DNA from: Herbaspirillum huttiense
Lineage (GTDB): Bacteria > Pseudomonadota > Gammaproteobacteria > Burkholderiales > Burkholderiaceae_D
Reading direction: 5' to 3'
Assembly (NCBI RefSeq): GCF_004367745.1
Contig: NZ_CP037993.1
Span: 806,001 to 870,000, forward strand
Length of the DNA: 64,000 nt
The notes under the pieces were generated by a model. It was not told the origin of the DNA, searched no databases, and saw nothing but the letters and a program-made list of their open reading frames with translations. The position numbers were made by a program, and so were the translations under genes. Below, piece after piece: positions 1-9,435 of this stretch. Position 1 is the stretch's first letter; the number at the start of each line of letters is the position of its first letter.

Positions 1-819
1 CGGCAGGTGGCGCGCCGGCAGGAAGGGATCATTCTGCGCATTCAATACCAGCGTGGGCACGCTGATGTCGTGCAGGATGTGCTTGGCGCTGGCGCGGTCC
101 CAATAATCGTCGGTATTGCGATAGCCGTGCAGGGGCGCGGTGACCACGTTGTCGAAGGCATAGAGATCGCGCGCCGACAGCAGGGCCTCGCGGTCGAACA
201 GGCCCGGGAACTGGTCCAGCTTGGCCAGGCACTTGGGCCGCATGGTGCGCAGGAACACCCAGGTATAGAGCCGGTTGAAGCCGCTGGCCAGCGCCGCACC
301 GCCTCCGGCCAGGTCCAGCGGGGCAGACACCGCGCAGGCGGCATCGACGATCTCCGCCTCATGTTGGGATTCGCCCAGCCAGCGCAGCAGGGCATTGGCA
401 CCCAGCGAGACGCCGCAGGCATACAGGTGCGTGGCCGCCAGATCCTGCTGGCGCAGCTTGAGGCGGCGGATGATCCAGTCCAGCTCGGCGGTGTCGCCTG
501 AGTGATAGAAGCGCGGCGCCAGGTTGATCTCCCCCGAGCAGCCGCGAAAGTGCGGAATCGCCCCATGCCAGCCACGCCGCTGCACCTCGGCCATGAGCGC
601 GCGGCTGTAGTGGCTGTCGGACGAGCCTTCCAGCCCGTGGAACAGCACCAGCAGCGGCCGTCCCGGCTGGCCGTCGACGAAATCGATGTCGATGAAATCG
701 CCATCGGGCGCTTCCCAGCGCTCGCGCCGGAACGCCACCTTCGGCTTGGGCAGGAAGGTGGACGGATAGATGGTCTGGAGATGGCCGCCGGGAAGCCAGC
801 GGGGCGGGACGTAAAGCAT
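1..819 (-). CDS. YheT-like alpha/beta hydrolase (3' end outside window)
   Basis: Alpha/beta-fold hydrolase of the YheT/EMB8 family. 273 codons are present with no stop before the window edge, so the C-terminus is missing. The start MLYVPPRWLPGGHLQT matches the typical N-terminus of the family. Visible motifs are the oxyanion segment HGLEGSS (residues 61-67), the nucleophile elbow GVSLG with Ser138, and a late NAQNDPF segment that would carry the catalytic acid Asp. The catalytic His should lie beyond the edge. The substrate is unknown; family members are thought to act on short-chain or lipid esters. The gene lies 58 nt downstream of the NTF2-like gene on the same strand and could be co-transcribed with it. 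Confidence 0.85.
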   Translation of the reverse strand, partial: MLYVPPRWLPGGHLQTIYPSTFLPKPKVAFRRERWEAPDGDFIDIDFVDGQPGRPLLVLFHGLEGSSDSHYSRALMAEVQRRGWHGAIPHFRGCSGEINLAPRFYHSGDTAELDWIIRRLKLRQQDLAATHLYACGVSLGANALLRWLGESQHEAEIVDAACAVSAPLDLAGGGAALASGFNRLYTWVFLRTMRPKCLAKLDQFPGLFDREALLSARDLYAFDNVVTAPLHGYRNTDDYWDRASAKHILHDISVPTLVLNAQNDPFLPARHLP

Positions 820-877
820 GATGCAGCCTTGCTCGGAATCGGATGGCGCAAGCGCCTGTGGATAAATCAGGCCGCCG

Positions 878-1312
878 TCAATGCAGCATGGCCCCGCTGA
901 TCACCGGTTCCACCGGTGCCGCGCCGGGTGCGACCGAGGCGTGGTGCATCACCATGCGCCAGCCCAAGGCGGTCTTGAGGTAGACGTTGGTGGCGATGAC
1001 GTGCACATCCTGTTGCGGGTCGCCGCCGTGGTCGATGTCTTCCACCACGCTGTGCACGGCGGTCATCATGTTCTGGGTGGCGTGCAACTGGCGCGGGCGG
1101 ATGTGCAGGCCGCCGTTGGAAAGGATGTCTTCCCATACGGCGCGGATATCCGCGTGGCCGACCAGGCGTTGTGCGCCGGGGTGGATGCAGACGATTTCCT
1201 CGTCATCGGCCCACAGGTCCATCAGCGCGTCCAGGTCGGCACGGGCCAAGGCGTCGTAGTAGGCAGCTTCGATTTCATCGGGCGAACCATGGATCAGTTT
1301 GTTGCGGGGCAT
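878..1312 (-). CDS. NTF2-like / DUF4440 (SnoaL-fold) protein
   Basis: 144-residue protein of the SnoaL/NTF2-like fold (YybH or DUF4440 type). Such proteins form a small cone-shaped alpha+beta barrel and act as isomerases, hydrolases or ligand binders; sequence alone does not tell which. The pattern of an N-terminal helix (AAYYDALARADLDAL), a LWADDEE segment and a long beta-rich C-terminal half fits the family. I chose the ATG encoding MPRNKL because a GGAGA ribosome-binding site sits just upstream and the family starts near this point; the longer open frame adds 43 unlikely residues. It lies downstream of the ilvE/zf-CHCC terminator, so it probably has its own promoter. Confidence 0.8.
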   Translation of the reverse strand: MPRNKLIHGSPDEIEAAYYDALARADLDALMDLWADDEEIVCIHPGAQRLVGHADIRAVWEDILSNGGLHIRPRQLHATQNMMTAVHSVVEDIDHGGDPQQDVHVIATNVYLKTALGWRMVMHHASVAPGAAPVEPVISGAMLH

Positions 1313-1331
1313 GACAATCTCCGGATCAGAT

Positions 1332-1356
1332 GAAAAGAGGGCCTTGTGGGCCCTCT
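1332..1356 (-). terminator. Intrinsic terminator of the ilvE/zf-CHCC unit
   Basis: An 8-bp perfect stem (AGAGGGCC with GGCCCTCT) and 5-nt loop. Read on the minus strand it is followed by TTTTC. It lies 25 nt after the zf-CHCC stop codon. Confidence 0.7.
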
Positions 1357-1380
1357 CGTGTCTGGTGCGAAAGCTCGATG

Positions 1381-1581
1381 TTAGTGGCCTTTGACCACGG
1401 TACCGGGTTTGAGCTGGTACTGGGTACCGCAGTACGGACATTTGGCCGCGCCGTGCGCGTCCAGTTCCAGGAACACGCGCGGGTGCGAGTTCCAGGCCGA
1501 CATGCTGGGGTTGGGGCAGTGGGCCGGCAGGTCCTTGCCTTCGAGCAGGATCACGCCCTGCGATGCTTGAGCTTGGCTCAT
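1381..1581 (-). CDS. zf-CHCC zinc-finger domain protein
   Basis: Small 66-residue protein made of a single zf-CHCC domain, the fold shared with the mitochondrial complex I subunit NDUFS6. Likely zinc ligands are Cys22, His33, Cys48 and Cys51 (KCPYCG). The bacterial single-domain members are common in alpha- and betaproteobacteria and have no settled function. The start MSQAQASQG is preceded by GGAGAACAAG on the minus strand. It lies 67 nt downstream of ilvE and is followed by a clear terminator, so the two probably form one transcript. A longer in-frame extension upstream overlaps ilvE and is not supported. Confidence 0.85.
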   Translation of the reverse strand: MSQAQASQGVILLEGKDLPAHCPNPSMSAWNSHPRVFLELDAHGAAKCPYCGTQYQLKPGTVVKGH

Positions 1582-1648
1582 CTTGTTCTCCGTTGCTTGC
1601 AATTGACTGAAGTTGATACGTGAAAATCTGCGCTGATCCGGCCGCGCC

Positions 1649-2569
1649 TCACACCAGCGTGAGCCAGTGCTTGTACTGCGGTGCCCGCCCCGAGACCACG
1701 TCGAAGAACAGGGTCTGCAGCTTCTCGGTGATGGGGCCACGGCCACCGTTGCCGATGACGCGGCGATCCAGTTCGCGGATCGGCGTGACCTCGGCGGCGG
1801 TACCGGTGAAGAAAGCTTCATCGGCGCAATACATCTCGTCGCGGGTGATGCGTTTTTCGATGACCTCGATGCCCAGGTCGCGCGCCATGGTCAGCACGGC
1901 GTCGCGGGTAATGCCATCCAGGCAGGAGGCCAGGTCGGGAGTATAGATCTTGCCGTTCTTGACGATGAAGACATTTTCACCCGAGCCTTCGGAGACATAA
2001 CCTTCCGTGTCCAGTAGCAGGGCTTCGTCGTAGCCATCGGCCAGCGCTTCCTGGTTGGCCAGGATGGAATTGATGTAGTAGCCGCTGGCCTTGGCGCGCA
2101 CCAGCGAGACGTTGACGTGGTGGCGGGTGAAGGAAGAGGTCTTCACACGGATGCCCTTGTTGATCCCGTCCTCGCCCAGGTAGGCCCCCCACGGCCAGGC
2201 TGCAATGGCCACGTGGATCTGGTTGCCCTTGGCGGACACGCCCAGCTTCTCCGAGCCGATCCAGATCAGCGGGCGGATGTAGCAGGATTCCAGCTTGTTC
2301 TCGCGCACCACCTGGCACTGCGCCTCGGCCAGGGTGGCCTGGTCGAACGGCACTTCCATCTGGAAGATCTTGGCCGAGTTGAACAGACGCTGGGTATGTT
2401 CCTTCAGGCGGAAAATGGCCGTGCCTTCCGGGGTCTTGTAGGCGCGCACGCCTTCGAAGACACCCATGCCGTAGTGCAGGGTGTGGGTCAGTACGTGAAT
2501 GGTGGCGTCTCGCCAATCGATCAGCGCGCCGTCCTTCCAGATCTTGCCGTCGCGGTCAGCCATGGACAT
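1649..2569 (-). CDS. ilvE: Branched-chain amino acid aminotransferase
   Basis: PLP-dependent fold-type IV aminotransferase, 306 residues, the usual length for IlvE. It transfers the amino group between glutamate and the 2-oxo acids of valine, leucine and isoleucine in the cytosol. The Schiff-base lysine is Lys160 in VRAKASGYY; the YGMGVFEG segment (33-40) and SGENVF (196-201) line the substrate and cofactor site. The start MSMADRDGK is preceded by GGGAGACCACC at good spacing; a second in-frame ATG two codons in is possible. The gene is divergent from azlCD, which encodes a branched-chain amino acid exporter, so the two units probably share regulation. Confidence 0.97.
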   Translation of the reverse strand: MSMADRDGKIWKDGALIDWRDATIHVLTHTLHYGMGVFEGVRAYKTPEGTAIFRLKEHTQRLFNSAKIFQMEVPFDQATLAEAQCQVVRENKLESCYIRPLIWIGSEKLGVSAKGNQIHVAIAAWPWGAYLGEDGINKGIRVKTSSFTRHHVNVSLVRAKASGYYINSILANQEALADGYDEALLLDTEGYVSEGSGENVFIVKNGKIYTPDLASCLDGITRDAVLTMARDLGIEVIEKRITRDEMYCADEAFFTGTAAEVTPIRELDRRVIGNGGRGPITEKLQTLFFDVVSGRAPQYKHWLTLV

Positions 2570-2680
2570 GGTGGTCTCCCTGTGTGCGGTGATTGCAAAC
2601 TTCCCGAAATGGATTGTTCCGTTCTGACAAATCGAACTGAACAAAGAGCACCATTTTAGCGGATTCACGCGAGTAAAAAC

Positions 2681-2699
2681 TTTCATCTGTAGAATGAAA
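2681..2699. promoter_or_regulatory. Inverted repeat between ilvE and azlCD
   Basis: TTTCAT and ATGAAA separated by 7 nt, inside the 209-nt divergent intergenic region. A plausible operator for a regulator of branched-chain amino acid genes; no family is assigned. Confidence 0.35.
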
Positions 2700-2778
2700 A
2701 GACTGAGTGAAAATGCATAAACATCACGCGCGCCGACCCTTTGCGGCCGGCCGCTTCTTCAATCGCCACGGAAGAACA

Positions 2779-3579
2779 ATGCAGAAGGAGACAGGCGAGG
2801 ACCGATCAGGGGCCGGGAGCAATCCCCCCGCGCACGACCCTGACGCTGCCCGCCGCATCGAGAAGGAAGCCTTCCAGGAAGGCTGGCGCGCCAGTGCCTC
2901 GACCATTCCGGCCGTGCTGGCCTGGGGCATGGTCTCGGGCATGGCCATGGTCAAGTCGGGGCTGACGATCTACCAGTCGCTGGGCATGAGCCTGCTGGTC
3001 TATGCCGGGTCGGCCCAGTTCGCGGCGCTGCCCCTGCTGGCGGCCGGGGTGCCGCTGCTGGTGGTGTTCTTCACTGCCATGATCGTCAACCTGCGCTTCG
3101 TGATCTTCTCGGCGGCCGTGGCACCGCATTTCGAGCATCTGCCTTGGTATCGCCGGGTCTGGTATGGCTTCTTCAATGGCGATATCTCGATGGCCTTCTT
3201 CCCGCAGCGCTATCCTCCCTCTACTTTTCATCAACCTGCCGGCAAGATCGGTTATTTCGCAGCGATCTGCTATCCGGGTTGGGTCGCCTGGCAGCTTGGT
3301 GCGACCATCGGCATCCTGCTCGGCAGCCAGATTCCGGAAAGCTGGAATATCGGCTTTGCCGGCACCCTGGCCCTGATCGCCGTGATGATCCCCATGACCA
3401 GCAGTCTGCCGGCTCTGGCCGGGGTGGTGGTGTCGGGTACGGTGGCGGTGCTGGCGCTGGACCTGCCGTACCGGCTGGGCCTGCTGCTGGCCATGGTGCT
3501 GGGCATGGCGGCGGCGATGCTGGCCGACAAGCTGCTGCCCGGCAGCGGCAGTGACGGCGATGCAGAGGCCACGGCATGA
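2779..3579 (+). CDS. azlC: AzlC-type branched-chain amino acid export permease
   Basis: 266-residue integral inner-membrane protein of the AzlC/YgaZ family, the large subunit of a two-component branched-chain amino acid exporter. Several hydrophobic segments follow a polar N-terminus; the family signature is seen around NLRFVIFSAA and in the MSLLVYAGSAQFAAL segment. The start MQKETGED is chosen because it follows a GGAAG ribosome-binding site; an upstream in-frame ATG would add 24 basic residues. The stop overlaps the azlD start by 4 nt (ATGA), indicating translational coupling. It is divergent from ilvE, which fits a role in branched-chain amino acid homeostasis. Confidence 0.92.
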   Translation: MQKETGEDRSGAGSNPPAHDPDAARRIEKEAFQEGWRASASTIPAVLAWGMVSGMAMVKSGLTIYQSLGMSLLVYAGSAQFAALPLLAAGVPLLVVFFTAMIVNLRFVIFSAAVAPHFEHLPWYRRVWYGFFNGDISMAFFPQRYPPSTFHQPAGKIGYFAAICYPGWVAWQLGATIGILLGSQIPESWNIGFAGTLALIAVMIPMTSSLPALAGVVVSGTVAVLALDLPYRLGLLLAMVLGMAAAMLADKLLPGSGSDGDAEATA

Positions 3580-3899
3580 GCGACTGGTATGTCTGGGGCG
3601 CCATCGTGCTGCTGACCATCTCCACGGTGGTGACCCGCAGCGGATTCTTCCTGTTTGGCCATGCGGTCAAGCTGCCGCCGCGCGTCAAGCATGCCTTGAG
3701 CTATGCGCCGGCAGCGGCCATGGCGGCCATCATCTTCCCGGATCTGGTGACGTCAGGCGGGGCCATCGAGATGAGCCTGGCCAACCCGAAGTTGCTGGCC
3801 GGCATCGGTGCCGGCGTTTTCTTTGCGGCAACGCGTCATCTTTTGGGAACTATTGTGGCAGGAATGTCACTCTTTACACTGCTGCGCTGGTTGCTATGA
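3576..3899 (+). CDS. azlD: AzlD small subunit of branched-chain amino acid exporter
   Basis: 107-residue, very hydrophobic protein of the AzlD/YgaH family with about four predicted membrane helices. It pairs with AzlC to form the exporter. Characteristic segments are VTRSGFFLFGH near residue 20-30 and LSYAPAAAMAAIIFPDL after it. Its ATG overlaps the azlC stop (ATGA), so synthesis of the two subunits is coupled. The next gene, pgk, begins 122 nt later. I see no convincing terminator in that gap. Confidence 0.9.
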   Translation: MSDWYVWGAIVLLTISTVVTRSGFFLFGHAVKLPPRVKHALSYAPAAAMAAIIFPDLVTSGGAIEMSLANPKLLAGIGAGVFFAATRHLLGTIVAGMSLFTLLRWLL

Positions 3900-4021
3900 A
3901 GTTTCGCGCAGAGCGCCAGGATGCGCTCCGGATGTTGTTGAGGCTGCCAAAAAGCCGTCAGGAGCGGGTCAGGCTGGAGTAAAATACGGCGTTTTTCGCC
4001 CCCTTCTTCGAATTCCACCCT

Positions 4022-5212
4022 ATGAAATTCAACCGACTGAGCGATTTGATTTCCGCCAAGCAATTGCAAGGCAAACGCGTCTTCATCCGTGCCGATCTGA
4101 ACGTCCCGCAGGATGATGCCGGCAACATCACCGAAGATACCCGCATTCGCGCTTCGGTCCCGGCCATTCGCGATGCCCAGCAGGCAGGCGCTGCAGTGAT
4201 GGTGACCTCGCACCTGGGCCGTCCGACCGAAGGCGAGTTCAAGCCCGAAGATTCGCTGGCCCCCGTGGCCAAGCGCCTCTCCGAGCTGCTGGGAAGTGAA
4301 GTCAAGCTGGTCGCCGATTGGGTCGATGGCGTGGACGTGCAGCCTGGCCAGGTCGTGCTGCTGGAAAACTGCCGTCTGAACAAGGGCGAAAAGAAGAACA
4401 GCGACGAGTTGGCGCAAAAGATCGCCAAGCTCTGCGATATCTACGTCAATGACGCCTTCGGTACCGCGCACCGCGCCGAAGCCACCACCTACGGCGTGGC
4501 CAAGTTTGCGCCCGTCGCTTGCGCCGGCCCGCTGCTGGCCGCCGAGCTGGACGCCTTGGGCAAGGCCCTGAACCAGCCGGCCCGTCCGCTGGTGGCCATC
4601 GTGGCCGGTTCCAAAGTCTCCACCAAGCTGACCATCCTGAAGACCCTGGCCGAGAAGGTCGACAACCTCATCGTCGGTGGCGGCATCGCCAATACCTTCA
4701 TGCTGGCGGCCGGCCTGAAGATCGGCAAGTCCCTGGCCGAGCCGGACCTGGTGGAAGACGCCAAGGCCATCATCGAACTGATGGCCAAGCGCGGCGCTTC
4801 GGTACCTATCCCCACGGACGTCGTGGTGGGCAAGGAATTCTCCCCGACCGCTGCAGCCACCGTGAAGGCGGCTGCCGATGTGGCTGACGACGACATGATC
4901 TTCGACATCGGCCCCCAGACCGCTGCCGTCCTGGCTGAACAGCTCGGCCGCGCCGGCACCATCGTCTGGAACGGCCCGGTGGGCGTGTTCGAGTTCGACC
5001 AGTTCGGCCGTGGCACCGAAACCCTGGCCAAGGCCATCGCGGCATCGTCCGGCTTCTCGATCGCCGGTGGCGGCGATACCCTGGCCGCCATTGCCAAGTA
5101 CAACATTGCCGACAAGGTCGGCTACATCTCCACCGGTGGTGGCGCTTTCCTGGAATTCCTGGAAGGCAAGACCCTGCCGGCTGTCGAGATCCTGCTGCAA
5201 CGCGCGCAGTAA
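4022..5212 (+). CDS. pgk: Phosphoglycerate kinase
   Basis: 396-residue cytosolic enzyme that interconverts 1,3-bisphosphoglycerate plus ADP and 3-phosphoglycerate plus ATP. Full-length: the RADLNVP substrate segment (23-29), the TSHLGRP region, the GGGIANTF segment and the C-terminal nucleotide loop [16 protein letters not shown] are all intact. A TAAAAT -10-like hexamer lies about 40 nt upstream of the ATG. It starts the pgk-pyk-fba block, but a 10-bp hairpin and a 189-nt leader separate it from pyk, so expression of the later genes may be adjusted independently. Confidence 0.98.
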   Translation: MKFNRLSDLISAKQLQGKRVFIRADLNVPQDDAGNITEDTRIRASVPAIRDAQQAGAAVMVTSHLGRPTEGEFKPEDSLAPVAKRLSELLGSEVKLVADWVDGVDVQPGQVVLLENCRLNKGEKKNSDELAQKIAKLCDIYVNDAFGTAHRAEATTYGVAKFAPVACAGPLLAAELDALGKALNQPARPLVAIVAGSKVSTKLTILKTLAEKVDNLIVGGGIANTFMLAAGLKIGKSLAEPDLVEDAKAIIELMAKRGASVPIPTDVVVGKEFSPTAAATVKAAADVADDDMIFDIGPQTAAVLAEQLGRAGTIVWNGPVGVFEFDQFGRGTETLAKAIAASSGFSIAGGGDTLAAIAKYNIADKVGYISTGGGAFLEFLEGKTLPAVEILLQRAQ

Positions 5213-5220
5213 GCGTCACC

Positions 5221-5251
5221 GGCGCTGCGCCCTGTTGCCGTGCGCAGCGCC
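5221..5251 (+). terminator. Hairpin after pgk, possible terminator or processing site
   Basis: Perfect 10-bp stem GGCGCTGCGC with GCGCAGCGCC around an 11-nt loop, 8 nt after the pgk stop. There is no T-run, so it may be an RNA stabiliser or a Rho-associated element instead of a simple intrinsic terminator. Confidence 0.45.
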
Positions 5252-5295
5252 CGGCTGTTCCATCCGAATTCTGAGTCTGTAGCACCACCAATGAT

Positions 5296-5359
5296 GAACG
5301 CGTCCGAGACGCGCGTTCGGGGCGGAAGCTCTCCGCCTGATCGGCCCTGCATCGGGCCG
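5296..5359 (+). other. Three consecutive hairpins in the pyk leader
   Basis: GAACGCG/CGCGTTC (5296-5318), GGCGGA/TCCGCC (5321-5337) and CGGCCC/GGGCCG (5342-5359) follow one another 40-105 nt before the pyk start. They may stabilise or regulate the pyk message. No known riboswitch class is recognised. Confidence 0.35.
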
Positions 5360-5401
5360 GGCAGCGGGCTTCTATCACCAAGTCGCAACCAGAAGGTATT
5401 C

Positions 5402-6835
5402 ATGTCCAGAGCAACAAAAATCGTCGCCACCATCGGTCCCGCTTCCAGCGACCGTGACACTTTGACCCGCATGATCCGCGCCGGCGTTGACGTCGTGCGT
5501 CTCAATTTCTCGCACGGCAAGCCGCAGGACCACATCGACCGCGCCACCCTGGTGCGCGAAGTGGCCGACGAATGCGGCAAGAAGGTCGCCATCATGGCCG
5601 ACCTGCAAGGTCCCAAGATCCGCGTGGGCAAGTTCGAGAATGGCAAGATCATGCTGGCCAACGGCGACAAGTTCATCCTCGATTCCGATTGCCAGATGGG
5701 CAATCAGGAACGGGTGGGCCTGGACTACAAGGCATTGCCGCGCGACCTGAAGGGCAACGACGTGCTGTTGTTGAACGACGGCCTGATCGTGCTGAAGGTC
5801 GAACGCGTGATGGGCAACGAGATCCACACCGTGGTCAAGATCGGTGGCGAGCTGTCCAACAACAAGGGCATCAACCGCCAGGGCGGCGGCCTGTCCGCAC
5901 CGGCCCTGACCGCCAAGGACATGGACGACATCAAGACCGCCATGAGCTTCCAGGCCGATTACGTCGCCGTGTCCTTCCCCAAGAACGCCACCGACATGGA
6001 AATGGCGCGCCAGTTGTCCAACGTGGCCGGTGAGCCTTTCGGCCACAAGCCGATGATGATCGCCAAGATCGAGCGCGCCGAAGCCATCCCGCTGCTGCAG
6101 GAAATCCTGGATGCCTCCGATGGCATCATGGTGGCCCGTGGCGACCTGGCCGTGGAAGTGGGCAATGCCGCCGTGCCGGGTTTGCAGAAGCGCATGATCA
6201 AGATGGCGCGCGCCTCCAACAAGCTGACCATCACCGCGACCCAGATGATGGAGTCCATGATCGTCAACGCCGTGCCGACCCGCGCCGAAGTGTCGGACGT
6301 GGCCAACGCCGTGCTGGATGGCACCGACGCCGTGATGACCTCGGCCGAGACCGCCTCCGGCAAGTATCCGGTGGAAACCGTGGAAGCCATGTCGGCCATC
6401 TGCCTGGAAGCCGAGCGCTCCGAGAACGTGCAGCTGGACGCCGATTTCCTGAACCTGCGCTTTACCCGCGTGGACCAGTCCATCGCTTATGGCGCGCTCT
6501 TTACCGCGCACCACCTGCGCGTGAAGGCCATCGCCGCGCTCACCGAATCCGGTTCGACGGCGCTGTGGATGAGCCGTCACAACATCGATATCCCGATCTT
6601 TGCGATCACCCCCAATGTCGCCACGCGCCGCAAGGCTTCGCTGTTCCGCAACGTGCATACGCTGGAACTGGCCCAGGCGCCCGACACCGAAGCCATGTTG
6701 AAGGGCGCCCAGGATCTGCTGCTGGCGCAAGGCGTGGTGCAGAAGGGTGACCTGATCGTCGTGACCTGGGGCGAGCCCATCGGCCAGGTCGGCGGCACCA
6801 ATGCGCTGAAGATTCTGCGCGTTGGCGAGTACTGA
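5402..6835 (+). CDS. pyk: Pyruvate kinase
   Basis: 477-residue pyruvate kinase, converting phosphoenolpyruvate and ADP to pyruvate and ATP. Residues 1-14 ([14 protein letters not shown]) mark the true start; the frame extends 54 codons upstream but that part is GC-rich leader. Conserved segments are the AKIERAEAI catalytic lysine region, the [10 protein letters not shown] segment, ATQMMESMI and [13 protein letters not shown]. The length and residue pattern are closer to the PykA type than to PykF. fba starts 26 nt after the stop, so the two genes are probably co-transcribed. Confidence 0.97.
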   Translation: MSRATKIVATIGPASSDRDTLTRMIRAGVDVVRLNFSHGKPQDHIDRATLVREVADECGKKVAIMADLQGPKIRVGKFENGKIMLANGDKFILDSDCQMGNQERVGLDYKALPRDLKGNDVLLLNDGLIVLKVERVMGNEIHTVVKIGGELSNNKGINRQGGGLSAPALTAKDMDDIKTAMSFQADYVAVSFPKNATDMEMARQLSNVAGEPFGHKPMMIAKIERAEAIPLLQEILDASDGIMVARGDLAVEVGNAAVPGLQKRMIKMARASNKLTITATQMMESMIVNAVPTRAEVSDVANAVLDGTDAVMTSAETASGKYPVETVEAMSAICLEAERSENVQLDADFLNLRFTRVDQSIAYGALFTAHHLRVKAIAALTESGSTALWMSRHNIDIPIFAITPNVATRRKASLFRNVHTLELAQAPDTEAMLKGAQDLLLAQGVVQKGDLIVVTWGEPIGQVGGTNALKILRVGEY

Positions 6836-6861
6836 TTTTTCATCGTTCTGGAGTTTTCATC

Positions 6862-7926
6862 ATGCCTCTCGTATCCATGCGTCAACTGCTGGACCATGCC
6901 GCCGAAAACGGTTACGGCCTGCCGGCGTTCAACGTCAACAACCTGGAGCAGGTCACTGCCATCATGGAAGCCGCCAATGAAGTCGGCGCGCCCGTGATCA
7001 TGCAAGCCTCCGCCGGTGCCCGCAAGTACGCGGGTGAAGCCTTCCTGCGCCACCTGATCTCGGCGGCCGTGGAAGCCTATCCGCACATCCCCGTGGTGAT
7101 GCACCAGGACCACGGCCAGTCGCCGGCGGTCTGCATGGCGGCCATCAAGTCCGGTTTCTCTTCCGTGATGATGGATGGCTCGCTGGAAGCCGACGGCAAG
7201 ACCGTGGCCAGCTACGAGTACAACGTCGAAGTCTCGCGCAAGGTGGTCGAGTTCTCGCACGCCATCGGCGTGACGGTCGAAGCCGAACTGGGCGTGCTGG
7301 GTTCGCTGGAAACCATGAAGGGCGACAAGGAAGACGGCCACGGCGCTGACGGCACCATGACCCGTGAACAGCTGCTGACCGACGTCAACCAGGCTGCCGA
7401 CTTCGTCAAGGCCACCCAGTGCGACGCGCTGGCCATCGCCATCGGTACTTCGCACGGCGCCTACAAGTTCTCGCGCAAGCCCACCGGCGACATCCTGGCC
7501 ATCGATCGCATCAAGGAAATCCACGCCCGCATCCCCAACACCCACCTGGTGATGCACGGTTCTTCGTCGGTGCCGCAGGAACTGCTGGCCGAGATCCGCG
7601 AATTCGGCGGTGACATGAAGGAAACCTACGGCGTGCCGGTCGAAGAAATCCAGGAAGGCATCAAGCACGGCGTGCGCAAGATCAACATCGACACCGACAT
7701 CCGTCTGGCCATGACCGGTGCGATCCGCCGCTACCTGTTCGAGAACCCGTCCAAGTTCGACCCGCGCGACTACCTCAAGCCTGCCCGCGAAGCCGCCAAG
7801 CTGGTCTGCAAGGCACGTTTCCTGTCCTTCGGCTGCGAAGGCCAGGCGGGCAAGATCAAGCCGGTCTCGCTGGAAAAGATCGCCGAGAAGTACAAGAGCG
7901 GCGAACTGGCACAGATCGTCCAGTAA
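6862..7926 (+). CDS. fba: Class II fructose-1,6-bisphosphate aldolase
   Basis: 354-residue zinc-dependent aldolase cleaving fructose-1,6-bisphosphate to dihydroxyacetone phosphate and glyceraldehyde-3-phosphate. The MHQDHGQ segment holds catalytic Asp83 and zinc ligands including His81/His84; EAELGVLGS (residues 134-142) and MHGSSSVP supply further metal and substrate contacts. The N-terminus ([19 protein letters not shown]) is typical of the CbbA subtype also found in Calvin-cycle operons, but no other Calvin genes are present here, so a glycolytic or gluconeogenic role is inferred. An excellent terminator follows. Confidence 0.96.
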   Translation: MPLVSMRQLLDHAAENGYGLPAFNVNNLEQVTAIMEAANEVGAPVIMQASAGARKYAGEAFLRHLISAAVEAYPHIPVVMHQDHGQSPAVCMAAIKSGFSSVMMDGSLEADGKTVASYEYNVEVSRKVVEFSHAIGVTVEAELGVLGSLETMKGDKEDGHGADGTMTREQLLTDVNQAADFVKATQCDALAIAIGTSHGAYKFSRKPTGDILAIDRIKEIHARIPNTHLVMHGSSSVPQELLAEIREFGGDMKETYGVPVEEIQEGIKHGVRKINIDTDIRLAMTGAIRRYLFENPSKFDPRDYLKPAREAAKLVCKARFLSFGCEGQAGKIKPVSLEKIAEKYKSGELAQIVQ

Positions 7927-7972
7927 GCACGCAAGCCGCTGAACGGCCTACGCCGGACGCAAGGCCCCACCG

Positions 7973-8008
7973 ACCGGAATCGCCCTGAAAATGGCGGTTC
8001 CGGTTTTT
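7973..8008 (+). terminator. Strong intrinsic terminator after fba
   Basis: 11-bp stem CCGGAATCGCC/GGCGGTTCCGG with one G-T wobble, 8-nt loop, followed by TTTTT. It separates the glycolytic block from the pur genes. Confidence 0.9.
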
Positions 8009-8028
8009 GACTTTACGAGAAGACCACC

Positions 8029-8925
8029 ATGAGCAGTCTCTACAAATCCTCGATCACTTCCCTGCCGCTGCTGGGCACAGGCAAGGTCCGCGAAAACTAC
8101 GCCGTCGGCGACGACAAGCTGTTGATCGTGACCACCGATCGCCTGTCGGCCTTCGATGTCATCATGAACGAACCGATCCCCGGCAAGGGCAAGGTCCTGA
8201 ACCAGATGAGCGATTTCTGGTTCGAGAAGCTGGGCCATATCGTGCCCAATCACCTGACCGGCGTCGATCCCGAGTCCGTGGTGAGCCCGGCCGAAGTGGA
8301 GCAGGTGCGCGGACGCGCCGTGGTGGCCAAGCGCCTGAAACCGATCCTGGTGGAAGCCGTGGTGCGCGGCTACATCATCGGTTCCGGCTGGAAGGATTAC
8401 CAGGCCACCGGTGCGATCTGCGGCATCAAGCTGCCGGCCGGCCTGCAGCAGGCTTCCAAGCTGGAACAGCCGATCTTCACCCCGGCCGCCAAGGCCGACC
8501 TGGGCGAACACGACGAAAACATCAGCTTCGAAGAAACCGAAAAGCGCATTGGCACCGAACTGGCGCACAAGATCCGCGACGTCGCCATCCAGCTCTACAA
8601 GGAAGCCGCTGACTACGCGGCCACGCGCGGCATCATCATCGCCGATACCAAGTTCGAATTCGGCCTGGATGACAACGGCGTGCTGCACCTGATGGATGAA
8701 GTGCTGACGGCAGACTCTTCGCGCTTCTGGCCGGCGGACAGCTACCAGGTCGGCATCTCGCCGCCGTCCTTCGACAAGCAGTTCGTGCGCGATTACCTGG
8801 AAACCGTCGAGGGCTGGCAGAAGACCCCGCCGGCACCGGCGCTTCCGGCCGATGTGATCGAAAAGACCGGTGCCAAGTACCGCGAGGCGCTGGAACGCCT
8901 GACCGGCGAGAAGCTCAAGGACTGA
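8029..8925 (+). CDS. purC: Phosphoribosylaminoimidazole-succinocarboxamide synthase
   Basis: 298-residue SAICAR synthase, which joins aspartate to CAIR with ATP in purine biosynthesis. The length and sequence match the longer form, also seen in yeast Ade1, rather than the roughly 237-residue E. coli form. Conserved segments are [21 protein letters not shown] (residues 17-37, nucleotide site), [15 protein letters not shown] and [17 protein letters not shown] ribosome-binding site precedes the ATG. It heads the purC-purE-purK unit; purE starts 12 nt after the stop. Confidence 0.97.
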   Translation: MSSLYKSSITSLPLLGTGKVRENYAVGDDKLLIVTTDRLSAFDVIMNEPIPGKGKVLNQMSDFWFEKLGHIVPNHLTGVDPESVVSPAEVEQVRGRAVVAKRLKPILVEAVVRGYIIGSGWKDYQATGAICGIKLPAGLQQASKLEQPIFTPAAKADLGEHDENISFEETEKRIGTELAHKIRDVAIQLYKEAADYAATRGIIIADTKFEFGLDDNGVLHLMDEVLTADSSRFWPADSYQVGISPPSFDKQFVRDYLETVEGWQKTPPAPALPADVIEKTGAKYREALERLTGEKLKD

Positions 8926-8937
8926 CGAGGACCGGAC

Positions 8938-9435
8938 ATGAACGATACTGTCAAACCGTTGATCGGCGTGGTCATGGGTTCGTCCTCCGACTGGGAGGTG
9001 ATGCAGAATGCGGTCGCCATCCTGAAGGACTTTGGCGTGCCCTTCGAAGCCCAGGTGATCTCCGCGCACCGCATGCCGGACCAGATGTTCGCCTACGCCG
9101 AGAGCGCTCGCACGCGCGGCCTGCGCGCCATCATCGCCGGTGCCGGCGGTGCCGCGCACCTGCCGGGCATGATCGCTGCCAAGACCATCGTGCCGGTGCT
9201 GGGTGTGCCGGTGCCTTCGAAGTATCTGCGTGGCGAGGATTCGCTGTTGTCCATCGTGCAGATGCCCAAGGGTATTCCGGTGGCCACCTATGCCATCGGT
9301 GAAGCCGGTGCCGCCAATGCGGCGCTGTCGGCCATCGCCATGCTGGCCACCACTGACGCGGCCCTGGCTGAAAAGCTGGAAGCCTTCCGCAAGACCCAGA
9401 CGCAAGTCGCCCTCGACATGAAGTTGCCTGTATGA
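8938..9435 (+). CDS. purE: N5-carboxyaminoimidazole ribonucleotide mutase
   Basis: 165-residue class I PurE, which converts N5-CAIR made by PurK into CAIR. The [10 protein letters not shown] segment (residues 14-23), SAHRMPDQ and the glycine-rich [12 protein letters not shown] segment form the nucleotide and substrate pocket of the octamer. Its stop overlaps the purK start by 4 nt (ATGA), so the two enzymes of this paired step are translationally coupled. Confidence 0.97.
   Translation: MNDTVKPLIGVVMGSSSDWEVMQNAVAILKDFGVPFEAQVISAHRMPDQMFAYAESARTRGLRAIIAGAGGAAHLPGMIAAKTIVPVLGVPVPSKYLRGEDSLLSIVQMPKGIPVATYAIGEAGAANAALSAIAMLATTDAALAEKLEAFRKTQTQVALDMKLPV

Noticed and set aside
42..851. 269-codon minus-strand frame overlapping the YheT-like gene
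   Set aside because: A frame-shifted shadow rich in Arg, Ser and Pro; the neighbouring frame gives the clear hydrolase motifs.
3836..5200. 454-codon open frame opposite pgk
   Set aside because: Mirror of the pgk reading frame; no ribosome-binding site or motif.
5240..5401. In-frame 54-codon extension of pyruvate kinase
   Set aside because: The family begins at [14 protein letters not shown]; the extra part is the hairpin-rich leader and has no ribosome-binding site.
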